Shown piece after piece: positions 18,461 to 27,650 of a stretch of 64,000 nucleotides of DNA. The position numbers were made by a program, and so were the translations under genes. Origin of the DNA: Acetobacter sp. DsW_063 (GTDB lineage Bacteria > Pseudomonadota > Alphaproteobacteria > Acetobacterales > Acetobacteraceae). The notes under the pieces were generated by a model that saw only the letters and a list, made by a program, of their open reading frames with translations, was not told the DNA's origin and did no database searches. The stretch spans positions 1-64,000 of the forward strand of contig NZ_JOPL01000025.1 of NCBI RefSeq assembly GCF_002153745.1, written 5' to 3'. Within the stretch, counting starts at the first letter, position 1, and the number at the start of each line of letters is the position of its first letter.

Positions 18461-19297
18461 TTATTTTGCGCTGGAGAAACCGTCTTCCAGCCATTGGCTC
18501 ATAAGCGAATAGGACTGGGCTGCGGCGTGCGCGTCGTAACGGCAAAGACCGGCGGAGGCGGTGGCCTCCGTTTCGGTAAAGCAGTGGACGGCGTGGCCGA
18601 TAACCGTGAATTCCCACGGCGCCGAGCTCCGACGCATCTCCTGCATAAAGGCGCCGAAATCTGGCGACGTTGTCGCGTCGTCCGCTCCATTCATCACGAG
18701 CACGCGCGCGCGGATTTGTTTCGCCAAATCCGGGTCGTCTGTCGTCAGGTTGCCATGGAAAGACACGACGGACGATATATCGGCGCCGCTGCGGGCGAGA
18801 TCCAGGACGGCGGCGCCGCCGAAGCAGAAGCCGATCGCGGCCATCCGGGTCAGATCTATCGGCGCGCTGTCGGCGTAACTGCGTAGTTGCTCCAGCGCGA
18901 AGTTGGCGCGTCGCCGCATCACGCCACGGTTCGACAGGAGCGGCTTCGTCGCCGCGCGCGCCTCGTCAGAGTTGCGGGGACGGATGGTCTCCCCGTACAT
19001 ATCGGTCAGAAGAATGACGTAACGCTTGCCTGCGATATCTTCCGCCTTACGGATCGCTGCGTCGTTGACGCCGAACCACGCCGGAACCATGAGCACGCCC
19101 GGCCTTTTTGCTGTGATCGCGTCGTCATAGACAAGCACGCTTCTGAAGCGGGCGTTTTCAAAAGTCCATGTGACGGATTTTGCGACCATACGAGCATCAG
19201 CGGCGCCGCTCCACCATGGTGCGGTCAACATGCAGAGAGCCGCAAGACTCTTTAGAAGAACGCACGCTGTCCGGCAGGAACGCAAAGAATCGAGCAT
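18461..19297 (-). CDS. exported dienelactone hydrolase family protein
   Basis: An alpha/beta hydrolase of 278 residues with an N-terminal signal peptide (about 1-35, hydrophobic KSLAALCMLTAPWW then ADA). The dienelactone hydrolase triad is visible: Cys158 in GFCFGG, Asp207 in GADD, and His238 in HAVHCFT. The family hydrolyses esters and lactones, and periplasmic members are common without a known substrate. It is convergent with the RgpF-HAD gene (19 bases between stops) and lies between two polysaccharide loci. A role in glycan de-esterification is possible but only suggested by position. Confidence 0.85.
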   Translation of the reverse strand: MLDSLRSCRTACVLLKSLAALCMLTAPWWSGAADARMVAKSVTWTFENARFRSVLVYDDAITAKRPGVLMVPAWFGVNDAAIRKAEDIAGKRYVILLTDMYGETIRPRNSDEARAATKPLLSNRGVMRRRANFALEQLRSYADSAPIDLTRMAAIGFCFGGAAVLDLARSGADISSVVSFHGNLTTDDPDLAKQIRARVLVMNGADDATTSPDFGAFMQEMRRSSAPWEFTVIGHAVHCFTETEATASAGLCRYDAHAAAQSYSLMSQWLEDGFSSAK

Positions 19298-19521
19298 CTA
19301 CGGCCTCCATCCAATGCAACGCTGTTGGTCAGACCATGCCGTATTGCCAGTGTTGCGTTTGTCGAGCCAATGGTCGCCTTCAGATGGCGAGACGTCAACG
19401 CGCTACGTCGCGGAGTAGAGATGGCGATAACGAGAAATGGAGGGCGCTCGCCAAGGTGAGCATATAAAAAATCGCACTGAACACGTGAGAGAGGAACGAA
19501 ACAAGGAATGTCTTCTCCGTT

Positions 19522-20712
19522 CTATATGTTGACGCCAATCTTCCCTTGGCTTTGCGTTGTAATCTCACGACGAGACGCCGCTGAAGCGGCGGCGCCGGAA
19601 ACTATTGATCCGGATACGGGCAGGCCGTGGGCCGCCAGATCGACCAGAAGCTGTTCCGCCATAACGCGCCAGGCCGTGTCATTCTCTGTGGAGGGTGGAA
19701 CCAAAGGCGTCGGCTGAGCCTCGATCATGCGGATCAGCGCCGCGCGGAGCGACGACGCGTTCGGGTCGCAGAGCGCGGCCTGTGGCTGGTTACGAAACTG
19801 CTCTGTCAGCCCGCCTACATTCGTTGCGACGATCCATCGTCCGGCGGCGAGGCCGATTGCGCCTACGCCACTTTGGCTGGCCTCGGTGTAAGGCAAGACA
19901 ATCACGTCGGCCCATTCGACCAGTGATCCGATTTCTTCTTCCGGAACCCAACGGTTTTCAACCGTAACCTTCGGTACCGAGGAGAGCGTCCGCAACGGTT
20001 CAGAGTCCGGCCCTTTGCCAACGATGCGACATTCAAATGAAAGTTCGGGCGGAAAATCGGTCAGCGCCTCGGCGAGCATCCCGAATCCCTTGTATGGGAG
20101 CAGGCGCCCAAACATCAGTAGCCGCAAAGGTCCAGGTTCGCGGAGGCGTGCTGAGTCTGGCGGAGGCACGTCATAGTTGAACGGGGGGTGCGACGCGACG
20201 ATGATATCTTTCATTCTGGTCGTCGGCTGCTCTCGCAATTGCGCGGCGACATGCCTGGTCAGTGCGACGATGACGTCCGCCCGACGCAGGAGCGCGCGTT
20301 GCAATGTCATTTGCAGTGGAAATCCGTCTCCCGGATGCGTCACCGCGTCATGCACGATCACGGCGAACGGCACGCGCAGGCGCTGCAGGATGAGCGCCAT
20401 CAGCAGATCCAGTGGCCCGACCATTGCACAGATCGCGAAATCCGGTCGCCATGAGGACAACCGCCGCCGCAGTCCCAGAAGCATGACTGGAGCGGTCAGG
20501 AGCCGTCGGGCCAACCCCCAGACGCTGTCATATGTGTCGACGGGACAGAGGGGCAACGTCTGTGTGGCCGGCGCAGATAGAATCTCCGCGCGACGTGAGG
20601 GAGAAAAAAGAACTTCCTGCTTCGGCAGGCTATGAAGCGATCGGGCGAGGTCGAGTGCGAAACGAGGCCCGCCGCCTCTTCGGCCCCATTGCCAGATGAG
20701 CACGCGGCTCAT
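19522..20712 (-). CDS. glycosyltransferase, GT4 family
   Basis: A 396-residue GT-B fold glycosyltransferase. The N-terminal acceptor domain begins MSRVLIWQWGRRGGGPRFALDLA. The donor-binding C-terminal domain has LLMFGRLLPYKGFGMLAEAL and the WADVIVLPYTEASQSGVGAIGLAAG block, in which the usual EX7E motif is weak. It overlaps the preceding glycosyltransferase gene by four bases, so both are made together. It probably adds one sugar to a surface polysaccharide or lipid-linked oligosaccharide at the cytoplasmic face. Donor and acceptor cannot be predicted. Confidence 0.85.
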   Translation of the reverse strand: MSRVLIWQWGRRGGGPRFALDLARSLHSLPKQEVLFSPSRRAEILSAPATQTLPLCPVDTYDSVWGLARRLLTAPVMLLGLRRRLSSWRPDFAICAMVGPLDLLMALILQRLRVPFAVIVHDAVTHPGDGFPLQMTLQRALLRRADVIVALTRHVAAQLREQPTTRMKDIIVASHPPFNYDVPPPDSARLREPGPLRLLMFGRLLPYKGFGMLAEALTDFPPELSFECRIVGKGPDSEPLRTLSSVPKVTVENRWVPEEEIGSLVEWADVIVLPYTEASQSGVGAIGLAAGRWIVATNVGGLTEQFRNQPQAALCDPNASSLRAALIRMIEAQPTPLVPPSTENDTAWRVMAEQLLVDLAAHGLPVSGSIVSGAAASAASRREITTQSQGKIGVNI

Positions 20713-21941
20713 GGCGCATGGCCCGGCGGCGCGGCAAGGCGACGCGTCACGTCGAGGAGCGCCGCGCCAGAGAAGCGTTCACGCGCTGCGATCTCGGCGT
20801 TCACTCCCAACCGCGTTCGTAGCGCCGCGTCGTCAGCAGCGCGCCGCAATGCGCTGACGGCCGAGTGGAGGTCAGCTTCGGCCCATTGCGCCCCTGGCGC
20901 CTCAAACACACCTCGCGGGTCGCGCGCGGGGACCAGTCTGAAGGCGACGGGCAGGCCGCAATCCGTGTCGATGAATTCAGCGGTGGCGGACCAGTCCGTG
21001 GCGATGACGGTGCGCCCGAGCAGCATGGCCTCTGCGGGGACGAGGCCGAAACCCTCGCTGCGGTGCAGGGAGAGAACGATATCGACGCAACGTGTCAGGG
21101 CGTAGGAGTCCGCGATCGGAAGCAGTCGTTCTTCGAAGCGGATGTTCTGCGCGCCGCCAGTAGCCTCGCGCAGCACACGCATATCGGTGGCGTAGTGATC
21201 GGCGTGCGAGATCTTGAGCACTAGGATCCTGTCCCGGCGGTCTCCGAAAGCCGCGCGAAACGCCCGGATCGCCGCCAGCGGATTTTTTCGTTCAAAACTG
21301 GAGGCTAGGCTGAACGATACGAGCACGACGACGGCGTCTTCCGGCAGGCCGAACGCGGCGCGGTCGAGGTAAGCTGGAAGGATGGGCGCCGCGGCCAGTG
21401 CATGGGGCACGACGCGCACGCGCCCCGGCGCCAGTGGTTCGATGGCTCTCGCGCTGAACGCAGAAGGCGCCCACACTTCATGCACGCATCCAGCCCCGGC
21501 GCTCCAGAGCGGGGGCAAGGTCGGCAACTCCCAGGCCCAGTAACCGACTATGCGCCGCCCGCGCAGGAAGCGCCGTCCGAGGCGGAGCAGAACGGCAGGC
21601 AGATGCGGGGAGTTCACATGCAAGACCAGGGCTGGTCGTGGAGCCTGACCTGAATGACCGCCCTTGGACTGGGCTCGGTCCGTTCCTTCCATGAGCCCGG
21701 CGCGCAACGGCGCAACCGGCACACTGAACGTTTCCAGAGCCCGCAGCATAATGCGCGCGCCCTCGCCCAGCCCGGAGTCCCGGTTGAGTTCGCCGCCGAC
21801 GATCACAGAGCCGTCCGATATTGGCGGCGGTAACGTGACCTTGGGGGCCAGCGCGGCGGTCAGCGCGGCGAAGCCGCGGCGTCTCTGTTCGACCGGGAGA
21901 CGGCGCCAGACGCTGTGCAACGGATGAAACGCCTTGCTCAC
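20709..21941 (-). CDS. glycosyltransferase, GT4 family
   Basis: A 410-residue GT-B glycosyltransferase, the first gene of a two-gene unit. The donor-nucleotide domain contains VLVSFSLASSFERKNPLAAIRAF and the EX7E motif in SEGFGLVPAEAM, followed by VIATDWSATAEF. The N-terminal 180 residues are the acceptor domain. Its stop overlaps the start of the second glycosyltransferase. With the RgpF-HAD gene 2.3 kb away it suggests a small exopolysaccharide or capsule locus. No polymerase or flippase is present in this window, so other genes of the pathway must lie elsewhere. Confidence 0.86.
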   Translation of the reverse strand: MSKAFHPLHSVWRRLPVEQRRRGFAALTAALAPKVTLPPPISDGSVIVGGELNRDSGLGEGARIMLRALETFSVPVAPLRAGLMEGTDRAQSKGGHSGQAPRPALVLHVNSPHLPAVLLRLGRRFLRGRRIVGYWAWELPTLPPLWSAGAGCVHEVWAPSAFSARAIEPLAPGRVRVVPHALAAAPILPAYLDRAAFGLPEDAVVVLVSFSLASSFERKNPLAAIRAFRAAFGDRRDRILVLKISHADHYATDMRVLREATGGAQNIRFEERLLPIADSYALTRCVDIVLSLHRSEGFGLVPAEAMLLGRTVIATDWSATAEFIDTDCGLPVAFRLVPARDPRGVFEAPGAQWAEADLHSAVSALRRAADDAALRTRLGVNAEIAARERFSGAALLDVTRRLAAPPGHAP

Positions 21942-22165
21942 CTTCAGTCCCGGAATAAAGATTTGTCATAAAAAAAGGGCACGGTCCGATCCTAACCCCG
22001 ACCCGAGTGTGCGCGAAAGAGCGAGTGCGGTCGAAAGGTGGTCCGAAATGTCGGAGTGGCGGATTAGCCAAGGGGAATAGGGACGCCGCAATAACGTGCA
22101 AAGTTTCGCTCAGATTGCTTTCGCGGGATTGCGAGGACCACGTCGGAGGGTCAATACTCGGCGGC

Positions 22166-23452
22166 ATGACAGACATTGCGTACCCTGACAGCCCGTCGCA
22201 TGGCGACGCGACGAGCCTTTCCGTCCAATCCGGCGTAGCGCAATCGCACGGACATACTGCAGCCGCGGCGCCCGCGCCGGGCTCCACGGACAGTGTGGCG
22301 ATGCTGGCCCATATTGTGTCTTACGACACGACCAGCGACCGGTCGGATCTGCCGCTGATCGACTGGATTTCCGGCTGGATGGACGCCCATGGCGTCAGCT
22401 GGTCACTGAGTCACGATCCGTCGGGCGAGAAAGCCAACCTGCACGCCATTATAGGACCGAGAGAGGCCGGAGGACTGGCGTTCGCCGGGCATGTGGACAC
22501 CGTTCCGGTCACGGGTCAGGAATGGACGGGCGACCCGTTCGTGCTGCGCGAACAGGGCGGTAAACTGATTGGTCGTGGCGCAGCCGACATGAAAGGCTAC
22601 GTCGCGTGCATGCTCGCAGCCGTGCCCGATCTTGTGCGCATAAAGCTTGAACGTCCGGTGCATCTGCTCTTCACCTTCGATGAGGAAATCAGTTGCGACG
22701 GCGCGCGCGTCGCCATGCAGGACGCGCTCGAAAACAACCTTCTCCCGTCAGTATGCGTCGTCGGCGAGCCGACCCTGATGACGCCGGTCATCGCGCACAA
22801 GGGGCGTCTTGCGGCCCGTCTCGTCGCACGCGGCAAGCCAGGCCACTCCTCCCGTCCGGCGGAAGGCGTCAATGCGCTGCACGCATTGGGAGAGGCGATG
22901 GCGTGGGTCGCGGCCGAGGCGCGGCGCCTCGCGTTGGAAGGTCGAAAGGTCGAAGGCTTTGAGCCGCCCAACAGCACCATCCAGATCGGTTTTGCGCAGG
23001 GCGGAACGGCGATCAACATCATCCCCGAACGCGCTGAGGCGCTTCTGGAGTGGCGCAACGTTCCGGGCGACGACTCGCACGCCATGATGGCGCGGATGGA
23101 GCAAGAGCTTGAGGCGACGACGGGGCGATGGATGCGCGAAGCCGATCCGGAGTGCGGCCTGACGTTCGAGGTGTTGAACGAACTGCCGCCGCTGGCGCTT
23201 GCCGCGGACAATCCGCTGACTACAGCGGTCAAGCTCGCCACAGGTGCAAACGCTGAAGAGTTCGTCTCCTACGGCACTGAAGGCGGCATCTACCAGCAGG
23301 CGGGAATGACCAGCATCGTTTGCGGTCCGGGCAGCATCGAGCAGGCGCATCGTCCGGACGAGTGGATCGCGCGGACGCAGCTTGAACGTTGCGACGCCTT
23401 CATCCGCGATATGGCGCAGCGCGTCTGCGCGCGATCGACCGGGGCGGCATGA
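22166..23452 (+). CDS. argE: acetylornithine deacetylase (M20 family metallopeptidase)
   Basis: A 428-residue di-zinc M20 hydrolase that removes the acetyl group from N-acetylornithine in arginine synthesis. Metal-site motifs are GHVDTVPV, GRGAADMKG, and the catalytic Glu in FDEEISCDGA. The C-terminal YGTEGGIYQQAG carries further active-site residues. A dimerisation insert occupies the middle. The N-terminus has about 40 low-complexity residues (Ser/Ala/His-rich) before the catalytic domain, longer than usual; no later ATG fits better. It overlaps the next gene by four bases (ATGA). That pairing leaves open another N-acyl amino acid as substrate. Confidence 0.86.
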   Translation: MTDIAYPDSPSHGDATSLSVQSGVAQSHGHTAAAAPAPGSTDSVAMLAHIVSYDTTSDRSDLPLIDWISGWMDAHGVSWSLSHDPSGEKANLHAIIGPREAGGLAFAGHVDTVPVTGQEWTGDPFVLREQGGKLIGRGAADMKGYVACMLAAVPDLVRIKLERPVHLLFTFDEEISCDGARVAMQDALENNLLPSVCVVGEPTLMTPVIAHKGRLAARLVARGKPGHSSRPAEGVNALHALGEAMAWVAAEARRLALEGRKVEGFEPPNSTIQIGFAQGGTAINIIPERAEALLEWRNVPGDDSHAMMARMEQELEATTGRWMREADPECGLTFEVLNELPPLALAADNPLTTAVKLATGANAEEFVSYGTEGGIYQQAGMTSIVCGPGSIEQAHRPDEWIARTQLERCDAFIRDMAQRVCARSTGAA

Positions 23453-24459
23453 CGTCCGCGGGCCGCGAACCGCAACCCGTTCGCGCGCCCGCGCCGCGCC
23501 TGTCGGAGACTCTTCCCCCGACGCCGCCGCGCCTGCCCACATTCACGCTGGAAATTCCCCCCCCGGACCTGTCGCCCTGGGTTGCTGGCAATACGGGCGT
23601 TCCCGGCCTGCATCAGTTCGATTCCGGACGGCCGGGGCCGCACGTCGCGGTCAGCGCGCTGATGCATGGCAACGAATACGCCGGCGCCATCGTGCTGGCG
23701 GACCTGCTGCGAGAGGGGGTGACGCCTCGGCGGGGCAAACTGTCGCTCGTCTTCCTTAATCTGGCTGCGTTCGCTCGGTTCGATTCTGAACGTCCGATCG
23801 CCTCGCGCTTCGTCGATGAGGACATGAATCGCCTCTGGCGCCGTGACACCCTTGATCAGCCAGCAGCGTCCAGCGAACGTGACCGTGTTCGCAGCCTGAT
23901 CGGATTTTTCGATACGGTCGATGTGCTGCTCGACCTGCACTCAATGTTGTGGCCGTCAGATCCCCTTGTGCTGTCCGGGCCGAGCGAAGCCGGATGCGCG
24001 CTTGCCCGCGAGATCGGGACACCGCCCCTGATTGTCAGCGACAGCGGGCACGCGGGCGGGCCTCGCTTGATTGACTACGAACGTTTCGTCACCCCCGCCA
24101 CGGGCGCGCGGGCCTGTCTGCTTGAGGCTGGGCAACACTGGGCCGAAGCGACTCTTGCCCTGACGCGCAAGGCGGTCTCACGTTTTCTTGGAGCCTGCGA
24201 CGTCCTCGGTTCCGTTGAGGCGACCGGGACGTATCCTCGTGTGGCGGAGGTTACGGAATGCGTCACCGCCAGAACGACGTCGTTGACGTTTCTGCGTAAT
24301 TTCCGGGGCGGCGAGATCATTCCCCGTCAGGGTACGGTGATCGCCCTGGACGGCCCGGAAGAAATCCGGACGCCTTATGACGATTGCATGTTGATCATGC
24401 CGAATCACCGTGCTGCGCGCGGCCATACCGCGGTACGACTGGCGCGGGTAGTCGCATAG
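23449..24459 (+). CDS. succinylglutamate desuccinylase/aspartoacylase family protein
   Basis: A 336-residue zinc-dependent deacylase of the AstE/AspA family (M14 fold). Zinc-binding residues appear as HGNE (ALMHGNEYAG, about 63-72) and the distal His in DLHSMLWPSD (about 163-172). The DEDMNRLWRRD segment fits the substrate-binding region. Family members split N-acyl amino acids such as N-succinylglutamate or N-acetylaspartate. Translational coupling to the M20 deacetylase suggests the two act on related acylated amino acids. The rest of the arginine succinyltransferase pathway is not in the window, so calling it astE would go too far. Confidence 0.83.
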   Translation: MTSAGREPQPVRAPAPRLSETLPPTPPRLPTFTLEIPPPDLSPWVAGNTGVPGLHQFDSGRPGPHVAVSALMHGNEYAGAIVLADLLREGVTPRRGKLSLVFLNLAAFARFDSERPIASRFVDEDMNRLWRRDTLDQPAASSERDRVRSLIGFFDTVDVLLDLHSMLWPSDPLVLSGPSEAGCALAREIGTPPLIVSDSGHAGGPRLIDYERFVTPATGARACLLEAGQHWAEATLALTRKAVSRFLGACDVLGSVEATGTYPRVAEVTECVTARTTSLTFLRNFRGGEIIPRQGTVIALDGPEEIRTPYDDCMLIMPNHRAARGHTAVRLARVVA

Positions 24460-24781
24460 TTTGCCCGATTGCCGTCGATTGAGGAGATGCAATTGGCGGC
24501 AGTTTCGGAACGTCTCCGCGGGGTCGCTGGTCCCCTGTTGCTTTGCCGTGTCGCTGATCAACGACCTGTCTGACCGGGCGCTGTTCGCGGATAAGACTGA
24601 AGAAATTCTTTTTTACGATGGCTGTTCGTCGAAGGCCCGGCGTCACGGAATTGGGGCGGTACCACTGAAGGAGTTTTAGAAAATATTTTTTATATTTTGA
24701 GGTTTTGTCAGAAGGATATTTTCGCGCTAAACCTCAAATGCCCCAAGAGAAATGCGGAGCGTGGCAGTTACGGCGTCTCGT
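24460..24781. other. intergenic region between convergent genes
   Basis: About 320 bases. The left half is GC-rich and contains only short frames without recognisable products; one ATG at 24487 after GAGGAG gives a frame of about 24 codons. The right half is AT-rich and holds the inverted repeat annotated separately. Confidence 0.4.
24696..24738. terminator. 10-base inverted repeat, probable bidirectional terminator
   Basis: TTTGAGGTTT (24696-24705) and AAACCTCAAA (24729-24738) form a perfect stem with a 23-base loop between the ends of two convergent genes. AT-rich runs lie on its left flank, which is the downstream side for the minus-strand gene. Termination is inferred. Confidence 0.45.
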
Positions 24782-25234
24782 TCATGGCAGAACGCCAAAT
24801 TCCCGCATCGCTGGAACGAAGTTTTCGTTTTCATGTTTGGAATTGGCCAGTTTTATAAGGGCGAAACGCTGAAGCGGCGCCAGCGCCGCCCATTGCGCCG
24901 ACGTTGGTGGAGAGACGTCGTCAGTTTCTGCTTGGCGTATGACCGCCTCGGGCATCCGGTCTGGCGCGATCCATCCGTCGAATGATTCGGGGGGGAGAAG
25001 TTTTGCCGGCTCGTCCGTTTTCGCGGCGATGAGGGCGAGCACAACCTCACGATAGTGCGCCAGTTCCTCTATGGATTCGGCGGGCAGCGTCGTCAGGTCC
25101 TCGCGGTCTTCGCGAGAAAAACGGCTCCATTGTCGCAATGACAGCTTCACGCCGCAGAGATCGAGCTTCTGTCGGGCGACCATTGGAATGCACCGGAGGG
25201 ATCCGGCGAAGTCGCTCTCGAAATTAAAAATCAT
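24782..25234 (-). CDS. nitrate reductase-associated protein (Pfam Nitr_red_assoc-like)
   Basis: A 150-residue soluble protein starting MIFNFESDFAGSLRCIPMVARQKLD. It resembles the small nitrate-reductase-associated family described first in cyanobacteria, found next to molybdoenzymes and of unknown biochemical role. The frame is open to 25360, but the upstream residues overlap the end of the molybdoenzyme gene and look like chance sequence, so the ATG at 25234 is preferred. It follows the FdhF/YdeP gene by about 80 bases on the same strand, which suggests a helper role for that enzyme or its cofactor. Confidence 0.72.
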   Translation of the reverse strand: MIFNFESDFAGSLRCIPMVARQKLDLCGVKLSLRQWSRFSREDREDLTTLPAESIEELAHYREVVLALIAAKTDEPAKLLPPESFDGWIAPDRMPEAVIRQAETDDVSPPTSAQWAALAPLQRFALIKLANSKHENENFVPAMREFGVLP

Positions 25235-25316
25235 ATTTATGACTCGGTTCTTTCCTCTGACGTCCCGAATCGAAAACCTCGATGTCGGGACGTCAGACCG
25301 CGCGTCTTGGCGGAGA

Positions 25317-27617
25317 TCAGGCCGCCGCTGCTTCTTGCGTGGCCCCGACCATGGCGACAATACGCACAGGAATGGACTTCGCCGCGGGTGTTCCGCTGAT
25401 ATCGTCGAAATGACTCAGCGGCAGAAGAGGGTTCAATTCCGGGTAATACCCTGCGACCGCGCCCCGCGGCATCGGATAATCCAGCACTGTCAGGCCCTCA
25501 ACCCGCCGCATCACGCCGTCGCTGGAAATGGTTTCGAGCGCCACGCGTGCGTGTTTCTCCAGTCCGCGCTCCTCACGCTCTGCGGTGCTGAGAAACAGCA
25601 CCATGCGGTCGTTGTAGACGCCGCGATACCGGTCGCTATTGCTGTAGATCGTCGTGTTGTATTGGTCGTGTGAGCGAATGGTGGAAAGACGCAACATGTC
25701 AGGATCCGCTACGTCGCTGTCCACGGCAAGGCCGGGGATTGTCAGGAAGTTCGCCTTGCCTGTAGACGTCTTCCACACGCGACGGCGAGGCGGGATGTCG
25801 AGGTGGAAACCTTTGGGATCTTTGATTTTGTTTGGAAAATCTTCGTATATTTCTGGATAAACCTGCGCGATCTTTTCCCGGATCAGGTCGTAGTTCTCTA
25901 TGTAGCTTTCCCACGGAATGTGGCTGTCAGGCAGCGTCGCGCGGGCGATGCGGCAGACAATCTCGACTTCCGCCCGCAGATCCGGGCTCGCGGGCTCAAG
26001 CACGCCGCGCGAGGACGTCACGTTCGACATCGCGTCCTCGATCGTGACGAATTGCTCGCCCGCTGACGTGCGGTCGATTTCCGATCTGGCGATCACCGGG
26101 AGGATCAGCGCGTCCTTGCCATGGACGATATGTCCACGGTTCAGCTTGGTGGCTATGCCAACGGTGAGCTCAAGACGGCTCATCGCCTCGTAAGCGATGA
26201 CGGTGTCGGGAATGGCGTGGATGAAATTACCGCCCATACCGATGAAAACCTTGGAGCGGCCATCGATCATCGCTTCCACGGATTCCACGACGTGATGTCC
26301 GTGCTCGCGTGGCGGCTCAAAGTCGAACGTGTCGCGCACGCGGTCGAGGTAGGCTTGAGTCGGCTTTTCGTCGATGCCGACCGTCCGGTCTCCCTGCACA
26401 TTCGAATGACCGCGAATGGGCGCGATGCCGGCGCCGGGCTTCCCGAAATTCCCCCGCAACATCAGCAAAGCCGCGAGTTGCTGGATCATCCGCGAACCCT
26501 GCTGGTGCTGCGTGATGCCCATGCCGAAACACAGAACTGTCGCCTTGGAGCGCGCGTAGATCTCCGCGACGCGACGAATCTGCTCCTCGGAAATCCCGGA
26601 AATGCGGGTGATGTCCTGCCAGGTGCAGGAAAGAACCTCGTCGCGCCACGCTTCGAAACCATGGGTGTGCTCAGCGATGAATTCCTGGTCGAGCACCTTC
26701 TCGCCGGAGGCTTCCCGCTCCAAAAGGACCTTGATCATGCCTTTCACAAGGGCGAGGTCGCCGCCGATGCGGATATGCACGAATTCGCTGGCGATGGCAG
26801 TCGAGCCAAACGTCGCCATCTTCACCGGATCCTGAGGTTCGGTGAAGCGGATCAGCGCGCGCTCCGGCATAGGATTCACGACAACGATCGGCACGTTGTG
26901 TTTGCGCGCATGGACGAGGTTGCTCATCATGCGCGGTGAGTTCGTGCCGGTGTTCTGTCCGAAGATGAAGATCGCCTCGGCCTTGTCGAAGTCCGACATC
27001 ACGATCGTGCCTTTGCCGATGCCGATCGCATGCGGTAGGCCGCGCGACGTGGGCTCGTGGCACATGTTGGAGCAGTCAGGGAAATTGTTCGTGCCGTATG
27101 CGCGAACGAAGATCGAGTACAGGAACGCGGCCTCGTTCGAAGTGCGGCCAGACGTGTAGAACTCGGCCTCGTTCGGATCCTTCAGGGCGCGCAGATGCCT
27201 GCCGATCATCGCGTAGGCGTCATCCCACGTGACGGGCACATAGCGATCCGTCGCGGCGTCGTAGCGCATGGGCTCGGTCAGGCGCCCCTGCTCCTCCAGC
27301 CAGTAATCGCTCTGCGCCATGAGTTCTGTGACGGTATGCTGTTCGAAGAAGGCGCGCGTCACGCGCTTCTTCGTGGCTTCCACGGCCAGCGCTTTCGCGC
27401 CGTTTTCGCAGAATTCCAGCGTCTTTTCGCGGTCCGGGTCAGGGAAGGCGCAACTGGGGCATTTGAAGCCGCCGGGCTTGTTCATGGAGAGAAGCGCGCG
27501 CGACCCCTTGCCGATGACGCTCTGCTCCAGCAGCGCCTTGGCGGTCGCTTTTGCAGCGCCCCAGCCGCCAGCCGGGTGGTCATAGGTTTCGTAGCGGGGT
27601 TTGGCGGTTTCGCTCAT
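25317..27617 (-). CDS. FdhF/YdeP-family molybdopterin oxidoreductase
   Basis: A 766-residue molybdopterin-dependent enzyme of the formate dehydrogenase H-like YdeP group. Near the N-terminus, KCPSCAFPDP and a later FCENGAKA supply three Cys typical of this family, rather than a classic four-Cys ferredoxin site. Cofactor-binding blocks include FYTSGRTSNEAAFLYSIFVR, the CHEPTSRGL segment, FGQNTGTNSPRMM, VLCFGMGITQHQQG and the C-terminal LSTIRSHDQYNTTIYS. E. coli YdeP is linked to acid resistance with unclear chemistry. The adjoining formate/nitrite channel points to formate here. No separate electron-transfer subunit is nearby. It is the middle gene of three on this strand. Confidence 0.87.
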   Translation of the reverse strand: MSETAKPRYETYDHPAGGWGAAKATAKALLEQSVIGKGSRALLSMNKPGGFKCPSCAFPDPDREKTLEFCENGAKALAVEATKKRVTRAFFEQHTVTELMAQSDYWLEEQGRLTEPMRYDAATDRYVPVTWDDAYAMIGRHLRALKDPNEAEFYTSGRTSNEAAFLYSIFVRAYGTNNFPDCSNMCHEPTSRGLPHAIGIGKGTIVMSDFDKAEAIFIFGQNTGTNSPRMMSNLVHARKHNVPIVVVNPMPERALIRFTEPQDPVKMATFGSTAIASEFVHIRIGGDLALVKGMIKVLLEREASGEKVLDQEFIAEHTHGFEAWRDEVLSCTWQDITRISGISEEQIRRVAEIYARSKATVLCFGMGITQHQQGSRMIQQLAALLMLRGNFGKPGAGIAPIRGHSNVQGDRTVGIDEKPTQAYLDRVRDTFDFEPPREHGHHVVESVEAMIDGRSKVFIGMGGNFIHAIPDTVIAYEAMSRLELTVGIATKLNRGHIVHGKDALILPVIARSEIDRTSAGEQFVTIEDAMSNVTSSRGVLEPASPDLRAEVEIVCRIARATLPDSHIPWESYIENYDLIREKIAQVYPEIYEDFPNKIKDPKGFHLDIPPRRRVWKTSTGKANFLTIPGLAVDSDVADPDMLRLSTIRSHDQYNTTIYSNSDRYRGVYNDRMVLFLSTAEREERGLEKHARVALETISSDGVMRRVEGLTVLDYPMPRGAVAGYYPELNPLLPLSHFDDISGTPAAKSIPVRIVAMVGATQEAAAA

Positions 27618-27650
27618 GACAAAAGCCCTCTTTGTCCTTCTAACGCAGCC

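Noticed and set aside
18461-21941. Treating the dienelactone hydrolase and both glycosyltransferases as one operon
   Set aside because: The hydrolase is separated from the glycosyltransferase pair by about 225 bases and has its own signal-peptide start; only the two glycosyltransferases overlap.
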